A stretch of DNA of 64,000 bases, taken from NCBI GenBank assembly GCA_905221605.1, contig CAJNDS010002156.1:370001-434000 (forward strand), written 5' to 3'. Source of the stretch: Symbiodinium natans (Eukaryota > Sar > Dinophyceae > Suessiales > Symbiodiniaceae). The notes under the pieces are model-generated. The model saw only the letters and a list, made by a program, of their open reading frames with translations. It made no database searches and had not been told where the DNA came from. Both the position numbers and the translations under genes were made by a program. Shown one piece after another: positions 44,981-54,663 of this stretch (its first letter is position 1; each line of letters starts with the position of its first letter).

Positions 44981-47900
44981 ATGAGGATTTTATTTCTCGT
45001 AGCCGTAGCGAGCTTTCTTGGGTGCCTGGGTCCCAAGTCCCAGGGTCCAGCCATGGATCAGAATCGAGGGTTTCGGGAAGTAGCGCCCCCCGATGAAGCT
45101 GAGCAGCATGCGCAGCGAAGTCAGCTAACCATGAACAAAACCGGCAAGCGAAGCTACCAAAGAGCTTGTAAAGTTGCCCTGGCGAAGGGAGCAGCACTTT
45201 ACAAAGGCCGTCTTCTGACAGCTCAGGCTCTAGGAGCTCATGAAGGACAATTCGCGTCTCCTGCGAAAGCGGAGAGGCGTTCTTTTCAACCGAACAGACA
45301 GATCCATCACAAATTTGACATGGAAGTCCTTACTTGGAACGCAGGCTCAATTACAAGTCGAGTTTGGAACGAGATTCTGGCCCTTTTGGCAACAACAGAG
45401 TACAAGAACATCAAAATCGTTTTCCTGCAGGAATCGCATTGGCAGCAGGACCAGGTCTACAGCTCAGGCCCGTGGTCAGTCCTAACCTGTGGCTCAACAA
45501 GCAGACACAAGGCTGGCCTGGTTGTCTTGGTGCATAGCTCACTGGCTCCTCTTTCAGAAATTCGCAGCACTTCCATTGTTCCAGGGCATTTGCAGCACGT
45601 CATGATCCCGTGGCAGAGATCCAGAATACATCTCCTGAAACTGTACCAGCACGTCTGGGATTCAAAGCTCTCGAAGACGGAAAACAGAGGCAGGAGAAAG
45701 GACGTGATGACACAGCTCGAAACTCGAATACAGAGAGTCCCACAACGTGACTTCTTGATTGTGGCTGGGGATTTCAATGCGCATGCGGTGACTGAACGTC
45801 CTCATATCGGACCAAGTGTGCCTCATCGAGTACGGTTTGCAAATGCGGATGTGAAGACACTGCGCTCGCTCTGCAAATCCTGTGGACTAACTGCGCTGAA
45901 CACATGGGCTTCTGGCCATCGCAGTACGTATGCTAACAGTGATGGCACATATTCCTCTCAGATCGATTTTTTGCTGGTCAGACTGCACGATGCTCGGAGG
46001 AGATCCAAGGAGGCCTACTCGGATAAGAACTTTCCTGTGGCTGCTTACAGAGATGGATCAAAACACTTTCCAGTGCGAGCCACTCTGTTCATTCCTCCTT
46101 ACAGTCCTACACCCAGCAAGCCACGGCCGTTTGATGCCACAGCCCTGGATGCGAGCTTTCGGCGGAAAGATGCCAACTGGCAGGCATACTCACATCGTCT
46201 GACGGAAGCAGTGGTGAGGACAATGCAAGTGAGACCGTCTTGGCAAGAACTGGATGAAGTGATGGTTAGTGTATCAGCTGAGCACTATCCTCCTCCACGC
46301 AAGTCTCAGCCAGTAGCAGGTCCTATTCATCAGGAATACTGGAAGAAAGTGCGGCAAATCCAGGCGCACAAGAGGGCTGGAACCGAGCATAATTCTGAAT
46401 GCCAGAAGCTTGTGGAGGACATCAAGGAGGAGGCGCGGACTTTCAAAAAACAGCAAAAACAAAGAAAGCTAGAGAAGCAAGAGCAGTTGCTTCTACAAGC
46501 CCAGGAAGATAAAAGGCAACAATCCCACAAACTGGCTCACACTCTCAGGAAACTTGCTCCGTGGCGCCCAGTGCAGAGAGTCAACCTAAGGGATCAAGCA
46601 GGTGAGCCGCTTGATACGGAGGCCTCACTAAAAACTATGCGCGAATACTCGAGTCAAATCTTCTCCAAAAGTTCTCCTTTGCACTCAGTAGCTGCTGTGC
46701 CCAGAGCAGCGATCACCGCCTTGCAGGTATCCTCACAAATCAAGACAGTGCCAGTGGGGAAAGCAGTCCCCAGCACCTCAGCCCCAGTATCAGCTTGGAA
46801 GAGTCTAGGTCCTGAAGCCCACGAACACATAGCAGGTCTAATCAACTCTGAGGTGTCCCAATCTGAAATTTCCCCTTATCTAAAGGACCCTCGAATTGCA
46901 TGGATCCCCAAGCCGGGCAAGCCAGCCACCGCCATGAAAAACCTGAGGCCCATAGGAGTCATCAGCGTGCCAGGCAAAGTGCTAGCAGGCGCAGTGAAGA
47001 CTCGCATTGCACCAGCACTGCAGGAGAGCTCACAACTTCAGCCTCAATTTGCGTACATTAGGCAGACGGGGGTGCGGGACGCCATCGCGAAAGCATGTCA
47101 GCACCTTGATTTCGTGCAGCAGCTCCGTCAAGTGCATCGCAGGGACCTGCACAAGTCCCAACGCGGAGCCAGGCAGGCTCAGCTGTCAGGGGCACTTACT
47201 ATTTCGGTTGATCTGAGCAAAGCTTTTGATTCTGTTAATAGACATGAGCTGCTAGCTGCCTTGGATCGCCTGGGAACAGACCCTGTTACGAAAGAACTGG
47301 TAGTTCAACTACACAGTGAGACCTCCTACAACATGGGCACAAGTGGACTAGAGATTCAAGTTCCCACTTCTTCAGGAATCAAACAAGGTTGCAAGCTAGC
47401 CCCGGCATTGTGGTCTGCGCTGACACTTCTAGTCATGAGCAGAATGGAGCAGAAATGGGGCCCAGATAGCAAGCAAGCTAGGGACATCCTAACAGTCTTT
47501 GCAGACGATTTCCTGCTCCAGGAAACCTTCTCGAGCTTTCCTGAATTTCAGAAAGTCCTGCTCAGAATAGAGGCTCTCTTTCAGTCTCTTGAGGACGTGG
47601 GGCTGGAAGTCAATCCAACGAAGTCCAAAGCCTTGCTAATGGTTCAGGGCACTCAGCAGTCCATCTTTCGCAAGAAGCACACGATGCGCAAAGAGAAGCA
47701 GTTGCACATCGTCCTTCCCTCAGGACATAAGATTCCGATTCATCACAAACTAACATATCTAGGGGTGCAGCTCAGCTATGGATCCTACAAAGACCAGACG
47801 GTTGACTATAGGATCGCCCAAGCTCAAGGCAAGTTTGAGCTACTTCGACACATCCTGTGCTCCACTAAGGCCTTGGAGGCTTCAAAGAAGTTGGAGATCT

Positions 47901-48127
47901 GGAGGGTCTATGTGGAATCCTCACTCTTGCATGGGCTTGTGGCCACTGGCATCACCTCATCAGGTCTTCAGAAGCTTCAGAGTAAATACTCGAGGATGCT
48001 AAGATCCATCTTTAAGCAACATCAGCACTACAGCCATATTGACACGAAGACTCTGTTCGAGCAATATAAGGTTCAGACTCCTCAAGCAGTTTTGATCAGC
48101 CAGATGAAAACTATCAAGACGCACTAG
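44981..48127 (+). CDS. LINE endonuclease-reverse transcriptase ORF
   Basis: 1048 residues from the ATG at 44981; the open frame upstream is only microsatellite translation. The N-terminus MRILFLVAVASFLGCLG is unusually hydrophobic, signal-peptide-like. The endonuclease starts near Met114 with LTWNAGS, then LQESHW, AGDFNAH (Asp264), SQIDFLL (Asp329) and KHFPVR (His362): the APE-type catalytic set. A charged coiled-coil-like linker (KKQQKQRKLEKQEQLLLQ) follows. The RT has IPKPGK and LRPIGVISVPGKVL, then SVDLSKAFD (Asp744), SGIKQGCKLAPALW, the active-site FADD (Asp842, Asp843) and LEVNPTKSKALLM. All key catalytic residues are present. The stop TAG at 48125-48127 is probably a consequence of a frame break, because the zinc-finger part continues one frame away. 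Confidence 0.88.
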   Translation: MRILFLVAVASFLGCLGPKSQGPAMDQNRGFREVAPPDEAEQHAQRSQLTMNKTGKRSYQRACKVALAKGAALYKGRLLTAQALGAHEGQFASPAKAERRSFQPNRQIHHKFDMEVLTWNAGSITSRVWNEILALLATTEYKNIKIVFLQESHWQQDQVYSSGPWSVLTCGSTSRHKAGLVVLVHSSLAPLSEIRSTSIVPGHLQHVMIPWQRSRIHLLKLYQHVWDSKLSKTENRGRRKDVMTQLETRIQRVPQRDFLIVAGDFNAHAVTERPHIGPSVPHRVRFANADVKTLRSLCKSCGLTALNTWASGHRSTYANSDGTYSSQIDFLLVRLHDARRRSKEAYSDKNFPVAAYRDGSKHFPVRATLFIPPYSPTPSKPRPFDATALDASFRRKDANWQAYSHRLTEAVVRTMQVRPSWQELDEVMVSVSAEHYPPPRKSQPVAGPIHQEYWKKVRQIQAHKRAGTEHNSECQKLVEDIKEEARTFKKQQKQRKLEKQEQLLLQAQEDKRQQSHKLAHTLRKLAPWRPVQRVNLRDQAGEPLDTEASLKTMREYSSQIFSKSSPLHSVAAVPRAAITALQVSSQIKTVPVGKAVPSTSAPVSAWKSLGPEAHEHIAGLINSEVSQSEISPYLKDPRIAWIPKPGKPATAMKNLRPIGVISVPGKVLAGAVKTRIAPALQESSQLQPQFAYIRQTGVRDAIAKACQHLDFVQQLRQVHRRDLHKSQRGARQAQLSGALTISVDLSKAFDSVNRHELLAALDRLGTDPVTKELVVQLHSETSYNMGTSGLEIQVPTSSGIKQGCKLAPALWSALTLLVMSRMEQKWGPDSKQARDILTVFADDFLLQETFSSFPEFQKVLLRIEALFQSLEDVGLEVNPTKSKALLMVQGTQQSIFRKKHTMRKEKQLHIVLPSGHKIPIHHKLTYLGVQLSYGSYKDQTVDYRIAQAQGKFELLRHILCSTKALEASKKLEIWRVYVESSLLHGLVATGITSSGLQKLQSKYSRMLRSIFKQHQHYSHIDTKTLFEQYKVQTPQAVLISQMKTIKTH

Positions 48128-49245
48128 ATGCCTGTCAGAAGTCCAACCCGGATCAGAACATACAGTGGCATCTGGGACTTAGAGGTAGGATTGTTGCGCT
48201 GCAACAGGAGCTTCAGAGCATGCATTTGGACCTGATCGAGGCAGACCAGGAGGTACCGTGCTCTCTGTGCGATCGGAAATTTTCCAGCGCTAAGGGTCTT
48301 CAGCAACATACTCTGGTGAAGCATGGAGGACAGCGTGCGAATCAGCTAGGCCCAAAATTTCAGGTCACTGTGCATAGCTGCAAAGGACTTCCGCAATGTG
48401 CGGCATGCAACAGGCAGCTGCGCACAATGCATCAACTTCGCAGACATGTGGAGTCAGGCATTTGCCCTCAGCTGCACGAGCTGAAAGAACGAGCCAAATC
48501 CTGTACAAGCTCAGAAAGCATAGCTATGATCTATCAGTCTAGCGTGCAGGAACAACTTAAGAAGGATCCTGATCTTCTACTAAAAAAGAGACATGTCACT
48601 CAGCATCTATTAACGAACTGCAGTCTCTGTGGGCAATACATTGTTGGCCACAAAGGAGTGAAACAGCACATTCAGAAAGCTCATCCCGCTTTCTGGGCAC
48701 AATCCTCGGCATCCATTCTTGCCAACATGCGAACACATAAGCGCCTCCTGAACAAAAAAGAAGAATGTAGGTATTGTCGCATTGTGGTAGATGCTCCAGT
48801 ACGCCATGCAGAGCAATGTGTGGTTCTGCTTCAGACATACGCCATGAGTGCAGCTTGTGCCAAGCCTATGGAACTGCCAGATCTCTTCAGAGCAGATCCT
48901 CCAATTAGCCAGGTGAGAGGAAGGGAGGCTTCCTCCCAGGAGGCTTCCTCCACCAGTAGGATTCGGTCTCATCAGGCACCAGCAAGCTCCCAGCGAGACG
49001 CACCAGCAGAGGGGAGACCTTCGTCAGTGCCCGTCACAGCCTGGTCTCTGGCCTATCATAATCCGCATCAACTGTGCTATGCACACACAGTAGTGCATAT
49101 CCTTGCCTCGCTTGCATCAGAGGGTATTCTTTCTGATCCATATCTGAGACAAATATTGACGGAAATTGACGCAGTAGGGGGTCGTTCTTCTAGTGTGGAT
49201 GTTCGTAGGCTGCGACAGCTACGTCCTCTGCTGACGGGATGGTGA
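48070..49245 (+). CDS. LINE ORF continuation: C2H2 fingers and first half of USP-like domain
   Basis: This frame is open from 48070 and overlaps the end of the RT frame to 48127; the first ATG is at 48220. It encodes NIQWHLGLRGRIVALQQEL, typical of the region after a LINE RT, then zinc modules: CSLCDRKFSSAKGLQQHTLVKH, CAACNRQLRTMHQLRRHVESGIC, CSLCGQYIVGHKGVKQHIQKAH, and a degenerate CRYC...HAEQC. After a Ser/Ala-rich linker comes WSLAYHNPHQLCYAHTVVHIL, resembling the Cys box of ubiquitin-specific proteases (candidate nucleophile codon 49075-49077). The frame then meets a TGA at 49243. The continuation without an own start favours a broken single ORF over a separate gene. Confidence 0.75.
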   Translation, partial: GSDSSSSFDQPDENYQDALDACQKSNPDQNIQWHLGLRGRIVALQQELQSMHLDLIEADQEVPCSLCDRKFSSAKGLQQHTLVKHGGQRANQLGPKFQVTVHSCKGLPQCAACNRQLRTMHQLRRHVESGICPQLHELKERAKSCTSSESIAMIYQSSVQEQLKKDPDLLLKKRHVTQHLLTNCSLCGQYIVGHKGVKQHIQKAHPAFWAQSSASILANMRTHKRLLNKKEECRYCRIVVDAPVRHAEQCVVLLQTYAMSAACAKPMELPDLFRADPPISQVRGREASSQEASSTSRIRSHQAPASSQRDAPAEGRPSSVPVTAWSLAYHNPHQLCYAHTVVHILASLASEGILSDPYLRQILTEIDAVGGRSSSVDVRRLRQLRPLLTGW

Positions 49246-49800
49246 TTCAGACCCAGGCAAGAAGATGCATCCCAGTTTCTAGCACATATCATTCAGAGAT
49301 CCCATGTGCTTTCAGCAGATGTTTGGGAAGCGAGGGTTCAAATCACAGCACCCGTGGAAAGAATCAGAGTAGAGGATAGAGGGGGTTTGATTCTTTTCTT
49401 GCCTGACCCACCAGATGGCCTCTCCACACTACAGCAAGCCATTTCTCAGTGGGCGCACAGGGGGAGCACCTATGGGCTACTCCCGGGAGTGAACCTGGTT
49501 TGCATTCAGATCCAAAGGTTTGAGCACTTGGAGAAAACAAATCGGCCTCAAGTTTTAGACACAACTCTGGAGCTTCCAGAGTTTATAGATAATGGCACGA
49601 CAACCGCTGTGGTCAGCTTTCGACTATATGCATTCATCATTCATCTAGGAGATGATTGGAGATCTGGGCATTACAGGACAGGTTTTTTGAGAGAAGAAGT
49701 GGCGTATCTCGCGGATGATGACCGCTCACCACGGCGAACTACGCTCCTCTCGGATCAAATTTGCCAGGGATCGTATTTGGCTTTCTACGTAAGGGTCTAG
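49246..49800 (+). pseudogene. second half of USP-like domain, separated by an in-frame TGA
   Basis: Same frame as the preceding segment, directly after the TGA at 49243-49245. It encodes RQEDASQFLAHII (the QDA box of USPs), VCIQIQRFEHL (compare the LxLxLKRF strand), FRLYAFIIHLGDDWRSGHYRTGFL (the His box; candidate His codon 49669-49671), VAYLADDDR (Asp box, 49711-49725) and finally GSYLAFYVRV, matching the terminal YxLFYxR strand. Together with the Cys box upstream, the whole USP signature is present in the right order. Only the single TGA interrupts it, so this copy encodes a truncated protease unless the codon is read through. Confidence 0.75.
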
Positions 49801-49817
49801 CTCGCTCTACCTTCGCA

Positions 49818-49849
49818 TGCGGAGGTTTCCTCCGGAGGCTTCCTCCGCA
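49818..49849. repeat. 32-bp inverted repeat after the retroelement ORF
   Basis: TGCGGAGGTTTCCTCC is followed directly by GGAGGCTTCCTCCGCA, complementary at 14 of 16 positions. The GGAGGCTTCCTCC core also occurs twice inside the ORF linker at 48926-48957. Confidence 0.75.
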
Positions 49850-49925
49850 GCAGTGTTCTTTCTTCTTAAAGTAGACCTATCTGCCTGCTGTTGCCTGAGG
49901 CAACTCGGCATGAACGCTGCCCTGC

Positions 49926-50025
49926 NNNNNNNNNNNNNNNNNNNNNNNNNNNNNNNNNNNNNNNNNNNNNNNNNNNNNNNNNNNNNNNNNNNNNNNNNNN
50001 NNNNNNNNNNNNNNNNNNNNNNNNN
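49926..50025. other. assembly gap, 100 N
   Basis: Exactly 100 unknown bases, probably a placeholder of unknown true length. It cuts off the 3' end of the retroelement. Confidence 0.99.

Positions 50026-50072
<47 letters not shown>
50026..50072. repeat. GT dinucleotide microsatellite
   Basis: About 23 GT units directly at the gap edge; a likely cause of the gap. Confidence 0.97.
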
Positions 50073-50076
<4 letters not shown>

Positions 50077-50099
50077 GTTTTAAGGGTGCTCTTGTGTTG

Positions 50100-52215
50100 T
50101 CCTTGTTCAGACGCACTGCTCTTTGCCTCCTTCTGCGTTTGTGTTGCTTTTGATCCAGCATTTGCCTCTCTTTTTGAGGTGTTCCTCTTTTCTCCTATGC
50201 CTGGGCAGAAGGTAAAACTTCGTCCGCTACCTTGTTTTTATTTCCGTTTTCATTGTTCTTTGCGTCCTTTGTCGTTTCTCTGGGTTTTGATCAAGCATTT
50301 GCCTGTGTTTTTGAGGTGTTCTTCTTTTGTCCTGTGCCTGGGTGGAGATAGAGGTCCGTCACCTTGTTGCTTTTATTTCCGTTTGCATTGCTGTTTGCAA
50401 GCTTGTTCGTGTTTCTTGGCAGAGCATTTGCCTATGTTTTTGGGCTGTTCTCCTTTTGTTATGCCTGGGTAGGAGAGAAACTCCATGACCTATTTTGCTG
50501 GTATTTCTGATTTCATTGTTCTTTGCCTGCTTCTGCGTTTGTGTTGACATTTGTTCCAGCATTTGCCTCTCTTTTTGAGGTGTTCCTCTTTTCTCCTATG
50601 CCTGGGCAGGACATATGCCTGGGCAGGAGGTAAACCTCCGTCCGCTACTTTGGTTTTTATGTCCGTTTTCATTGTTCTTTGCGTCCTTTGTCGTTTCTCT
50701 GGGTTTTGATCAAGCATTTGCCCGTGTTTTTGAGGTGTTCTTCTTTTGTCCTATGCCTGGGTGGGAGATAGAACTCCGTCACCTACATTGCTTTTATTTC
50801 CGTTTGCATTGCTGTTTGCATGCTTGTTCGTGTTTTTTGGCATAGCATTTGCCTATGTTTTTGGGCTGTTCTGCTTTTAATTTGTTCTGCCTGAGTAGGA
50901 GAGAAACTCCGTGACCTATTTTGCTTGTATTTCTTTCTGATTTCATTGCTCTTTGCCTCCTTCTGCGTTTGTGTTGCTTTTGATCCAGCATTTGCCTCTC
51001 TTTTTGAGGCGTGTGCCTCTTTTCTCCTATGCCTGGGCAGGAGGTAAAACTCCGTCCGCTACCTTGGTTTTATTTCCGTTTTCATTCTTTGCGTCCTTTG
51101 TCGTTTCTCTGGGTTTTGATCAAGCGTTTGCCTGTGTTTTTGAGGTGTTCTTCTTTTGTCCTATGCCTGGGCGGGAGATAGAACTCCGTCACCTACATTG
51201 CTTTTATTTCCGTTTGCATTGCTGTTTGCATGCTTGTTCGTGATTTTTGGCATAGCATTTGCCTGTGTTTTTGAGCTGTTCTCCTTGTCATTTGTTCTGC
51301 CTGAGTAGGAGAGAAACTCCGTGACCTATTTTGCTTGTATTTCTGATTTCATTGCTCTTTGCCTCCTTCTGCGTTTGTGTTGCTTTTGATCCAGCATTTG
51401 CCTCTCTTTTTGAGGTGTTCCTCTTTTCTCCTATGCCTGGGCAGGAGGTAAAACTCCGTCCGCTACCTTGGTTTTATTTCCGTTTTCATTGTTCTTTGCG
51501 TCCTTTGATCAAGCGTTTGCCTGTGTTTTTGAGGTGTTCTTCTTTTGTCCTATGCCTGGGCGGGAGATAGAACTCCGTCACCTACATTGCTTTTATTTCC
51601 GTTTGCATTGCTGTTTGCATGCTTGTTCGTGATTTTTGGCATAGCATTTGCCTGTGTTTTTGAGCTGTTCTCCTTGTCATTTGTTCTGCCTGAGTAGGAG
51701 AGAAACTCCGTGACCTATTTTGCTTGTATTTCTGATTTCATTGCTCTTTGCCTCCTTCTGCGTTTGTGTTGCTTTTGATCCAGCATTTGCCTCTCTTTTT
51801 GAGGCGTTCCTCTTTTCTCCTATGCCTGGGCAGGAGGTAAAACTCCGTCCGCTACCTTGGATTTATTTCCGTTTTCATTCTTTGCGTCCTTTGTCGTTTC
51901 TCTGGGTTTTGATCAAGCATTTGCCTGTGTTTTTGAGGTGTTCTTCTTTTGTCCTATGCCTGGGTGGGAGAAAGAACTCCGTCACCTACGTTGCTTTTAT
52001 TTCCGTTTGCATTGCTGTTTGCATGCTTGTTCGTGTTTTTTGGCATAGCATTTGCCTATGTTTTTGAGCTGTTCTCCTTTTAATTTGTTCTGCCTGAGTA
52101 GGAGAGAAACTCCGTGACCTATTTTGCTTGTATTTCTGATTTCATTGTTCTTTGCGTGCTTCTTCGTTTCTGTTGTCTTTGCCCCATCGTTTGCCTATGT
52201 TTTTGAGGTGTTCGT
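50100..52215. repeat. satellite with three-monomer higher-order repeat
   Basis: Five higher-order units of about 390-430 bp; the shared TTCTGCGTTT starts lie at 50131, 50531, 50961, 51366 and 51756. Each unit has three diverged monomers of about 130-138 bp, recognisable by CATTTGCCTCTCTTTTTGAG, CATTTGCCTGTGTTTTTGAG and CATTTGCCTATGTTTTTG(G/A)G, followed by a CCTATGCCTGGG- or TCTGCCTGAG-type block and a GAAACTCCGT-type block. Small deletions vary the lengths. ORFs through it repeat the same peptide and are not credible genes. Confidence 0.93.
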
Positions 52216-53111
52216 CATGTCGGGCGTGTGACCCCAACCAACCCGCTTCGTGAACCTCGCGCGCCGTTTGAAGCCTCGCTTCCAAACGCTCTTCTGACCG
52301 ACCCCTGGCTCGCAATCCAAACTTTGCCGTTGTGCTGCTCGCAAGGCTAAATGCCCTGGATTAGCCGAAGGATTTGAGCCATGGGGGCCCTTCTAAGGGA
52401 GCATAGGGCACCGGGATTCGGTGGAATTTGGAATCTGCCCACTTTGACGCTTAGAACAAAGCAAAAAGGCCCGACTCAACAGGACGTATAGAACAACGCA
52501 AAACGCAAGTTTTAAAACTTCCTCCTCCGCCGGTCTTTGGGTCGGTCGCCCGCTTCTCCCACCCTCCGCCGGTCCTTGGGTCGGTCGCCCTGTTTTTGCA
52601 GGATCCGCGTTGGTTCTCGGGGTGCCGGTTGCCCCGGGGGGTCCTTGGGTCCCCCTCCCGTGGGCCTTTATGCAAGCACATGGGGACAGATTCTAAATTC
52701 ATCTAGGTTTTTCTAGTTGGGGGGGCTGCCCTGCTTGGTCCCTTCCTGGGACCCTGCAGGGGCCCCACAAAACTGATACGGAGTTACAGGTAAACTTAAC
52801 AAATTTGTATTTTTCTTTCCTCGCTCACTTGCCCGCAGCCGCCTCAAGGGTCAGGAATCCTATCAGAGTGCCCAGCCTAGGTATGCACAGTAGGACACTC
52901 TGAGGCTGTACAGTCTGTACATGAACGAAGCCATGCCGCCAAACACCCACACCACCCGAACCCCACATCACCCCAACCACCCACATGACCCGAACCACCA
53001 AGACCGCCCCAAGCCACCCGCCCCCTGAGCCACCCACGCTGACGAGCCGCCATCCGCACCGCCCGCCACCAGTGTGAAGGCCCCCCCCTCTCCCAAAAGG
53101 CTGCGAACTAG
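52216..53111. other. intergenic sequence with short repeats
   Basis: A duplicated CCGCCGGTCCTTGGGTCGGTCGCCC-like segment lies at about 52520-52590, and a degenerate CCACCC/ACCCGAACC repeat at 52935-53065. No confident gene. Confidence 0.5.
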
Positions 53112-53129
53112 CCCTAAACCCTAAACCCT
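53112..53129 (-). repeat. minimal telomere repeat
   Basis: Two to three CCCTAAA units. Confidence 0.85.
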
Positions 53130-53630
53130 CATAGCGTCATCCCTGCAAAGGGCGCCCAAATCCTCCAACTACCCCAAGCTGCCCAAGCCGAAGCCACCCA
53201 AGAAACTCCCTAAGCCCTGAGGCACCCTAAAATGGCGGGGGGTGGGGTCGGCGGCACTGGCGGTAGCCATTAAATCGGGCAGCGCGAGGTCCCCAAAGGA
53301 CCGAGCAAATGCGGACCTTTTAGCCCGGGTCGTCCCGGGAATAGCCTTGCTGGCCTCTGGCCTTCTGCGAAGCAGAATTAGGCCGGACGCCAGTGCCGCC
53401 GACCCCCGCGTGCCGCCGGTGAACGGTTTTTTTTTCGTGGTTTTTTGCGTCGCCACGGAGGCCCCCAGAGGGCGCGCATCATGAGCATCAGCGGGTCCAG
53501 CCCGGGACCCCCAGGCGCGCATCAGGAGCATCAGCGGCTCCCGGGGTGGGACCCCGGGGGCGCATCAGGAGCATGATGCCCCCCAAAGGGCGGGCATAAG
53601 CGACGTGTCTAAGCCCGGGGCTAGGAAAAG
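53130..53630. other. intergenic sequence, no confident gene
   Basis: Overlapping ORFs on both strands contain short CGCATCAGGAGCATCAG-type duplications (53475-53575). No motif recognised. Confidence 0.4.
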
Positions 53631-53791
53631 GGGAGTTTAGGGGCCTTATAAAGTGCTTAGAAACATTAAGGGAGTCTAGGAGCCTCAAACGCTTAGAGAT
53701 TTGAAGGGAGTTTAGGGGCCTGAAAATGCTTAGAAACTTAACGCTTAGAGATTTTAAGGGAGTTTAGGGGCCTCAACATGCTTAGAAACTG
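53631..53791. repeat. four-copy short tandem repeat
   Basis: Four units of about 36-53 bp starting GAGTTTAGGGGCCT or GAGTCTAGGAGCCT, followed by a GCTTAGA(A/G)A block. Confidence 0.85.
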
Positions 53792-53982
53792 CTCGCCCCG
53801 GGCTTCTGCGTGCGCTGCCCGCCCATGGGCGCAGCCCCTTAAAATAAATCCCAAGCACCACAAACTTTCCCCGGAGATCCGAAACTGTTTTGGCCCCAGG
53901 ATGGTCATACTTAGTAGCCGTCTCGTACTCGACCCTAGAGGCAGCACAAATTCAGACATCTTGCCTCTCTTCTGGGTGTAAC

Positions 53983-54056
53983 TCCCAAACCCTAAGCCCT
54001 AAACCCTAAACCCTAAACCCCAAACCCCAAACCCCAAACCCTAAACCCTAAACCCC
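53983..54056 (-). repeat. interstitial telomere array (CCCTAAA)n
   Basis: About ten units with CCCCAAA variants. Confidence 0.94.
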
Positions 54057-54200
54057 ACACCCACACCATCCCTGGGGGCCTCATCCTCGGCACCAAAGCA
54101 GATGCAGCAGGGCTCCCCCTCGCCAAAGGCAGCCTCCACCGGCACTATCCTGCGAAGAGCGGAGGGTGGGTGGAGGATTCTTGCCGAGAATCGTGTTTAA

Positions 54201-54252
54201 GGGTTTAGGGTTTAGGGTTTGGGGTTTGGGGTTTAGGGTTTAGGGTTTAGGG
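54201..54252 (+). repeat. interstitial telomere array (TTTAGGG)n
   Basis: About seven units with TTTGGGG variants. Confidence 0.93.
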
Positions 54253-54557
54253 AGACTCCCGGCGCGTTGAAGTCAGCAAGTGGCCGTGGCCGTGTCCCTG
54301 CACTCCTTATGTTTGAAAACAGCTGTGCGCTGTCAAAAGGGTCACGGTTGGGAAGCACACAAGCGCACCCTTAGCATTGCAGGCTGGGCTTTCCACGCTA
54401 GAATTTGGGGCTGCTTGCTTCTTCTTGCTCCTATCAAATCGGAAGCCTGTCATGTGAGATGGCTAGATCCTTGTCGAGCTCTCATTCACAGAGCCACACA
54501 TGGTTAAGGTGCCTAAGCAACCGGAGATCCGCGAGCCCAAGCCCAGCAGCCCAACTG

Positions 54558-54663
54558 GTCCTAAACCCTAAACCCTAAACCCAAAACCCGAAACCCTAAA
54601 CCCTAACCCTAAACCCGAAACCCTAAACCCTAAACCCTAAACCCGAAAGCCTAAACCCGAAAC
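54558..54663 (-). repeat. degenerate telomere array (CCCTAAA/CCCGAAA)
   Basis: About 15 units, mixed CCCTAAA and CCCGAAA. Confidence 0.93.

Larger units (their letters stand above)
44981..49925 (+). mobile_element. LINE-type non-LTR retroelement with zinc fingers and a USP-like domain
   Basis: Domain order: AP endonuclease, reverse transcriptase, C2H2-type fingers, then a ubiquitin-specific-protease-like domain. I see no LTR, integrase or RNase H. The 5' limit is taken at the first ATG after the microsatellite and the 3' limit at the assembly gap, so the true ends and any tail are unknown. Two lesions break the coding sequence: a frame change between 48070 and 48124, and a TGA at 49243-49245. 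Otherwise long conserved frames remain, so the copy looks young. Confidence 0.85.

Noticed and set aside
50100-52070. Repeated ORFs encoding similar hydrophobic peptides
   Set aside because: They arise once per satellite unit, are broken by indels between units and share no start context; satellite DNA explains them.
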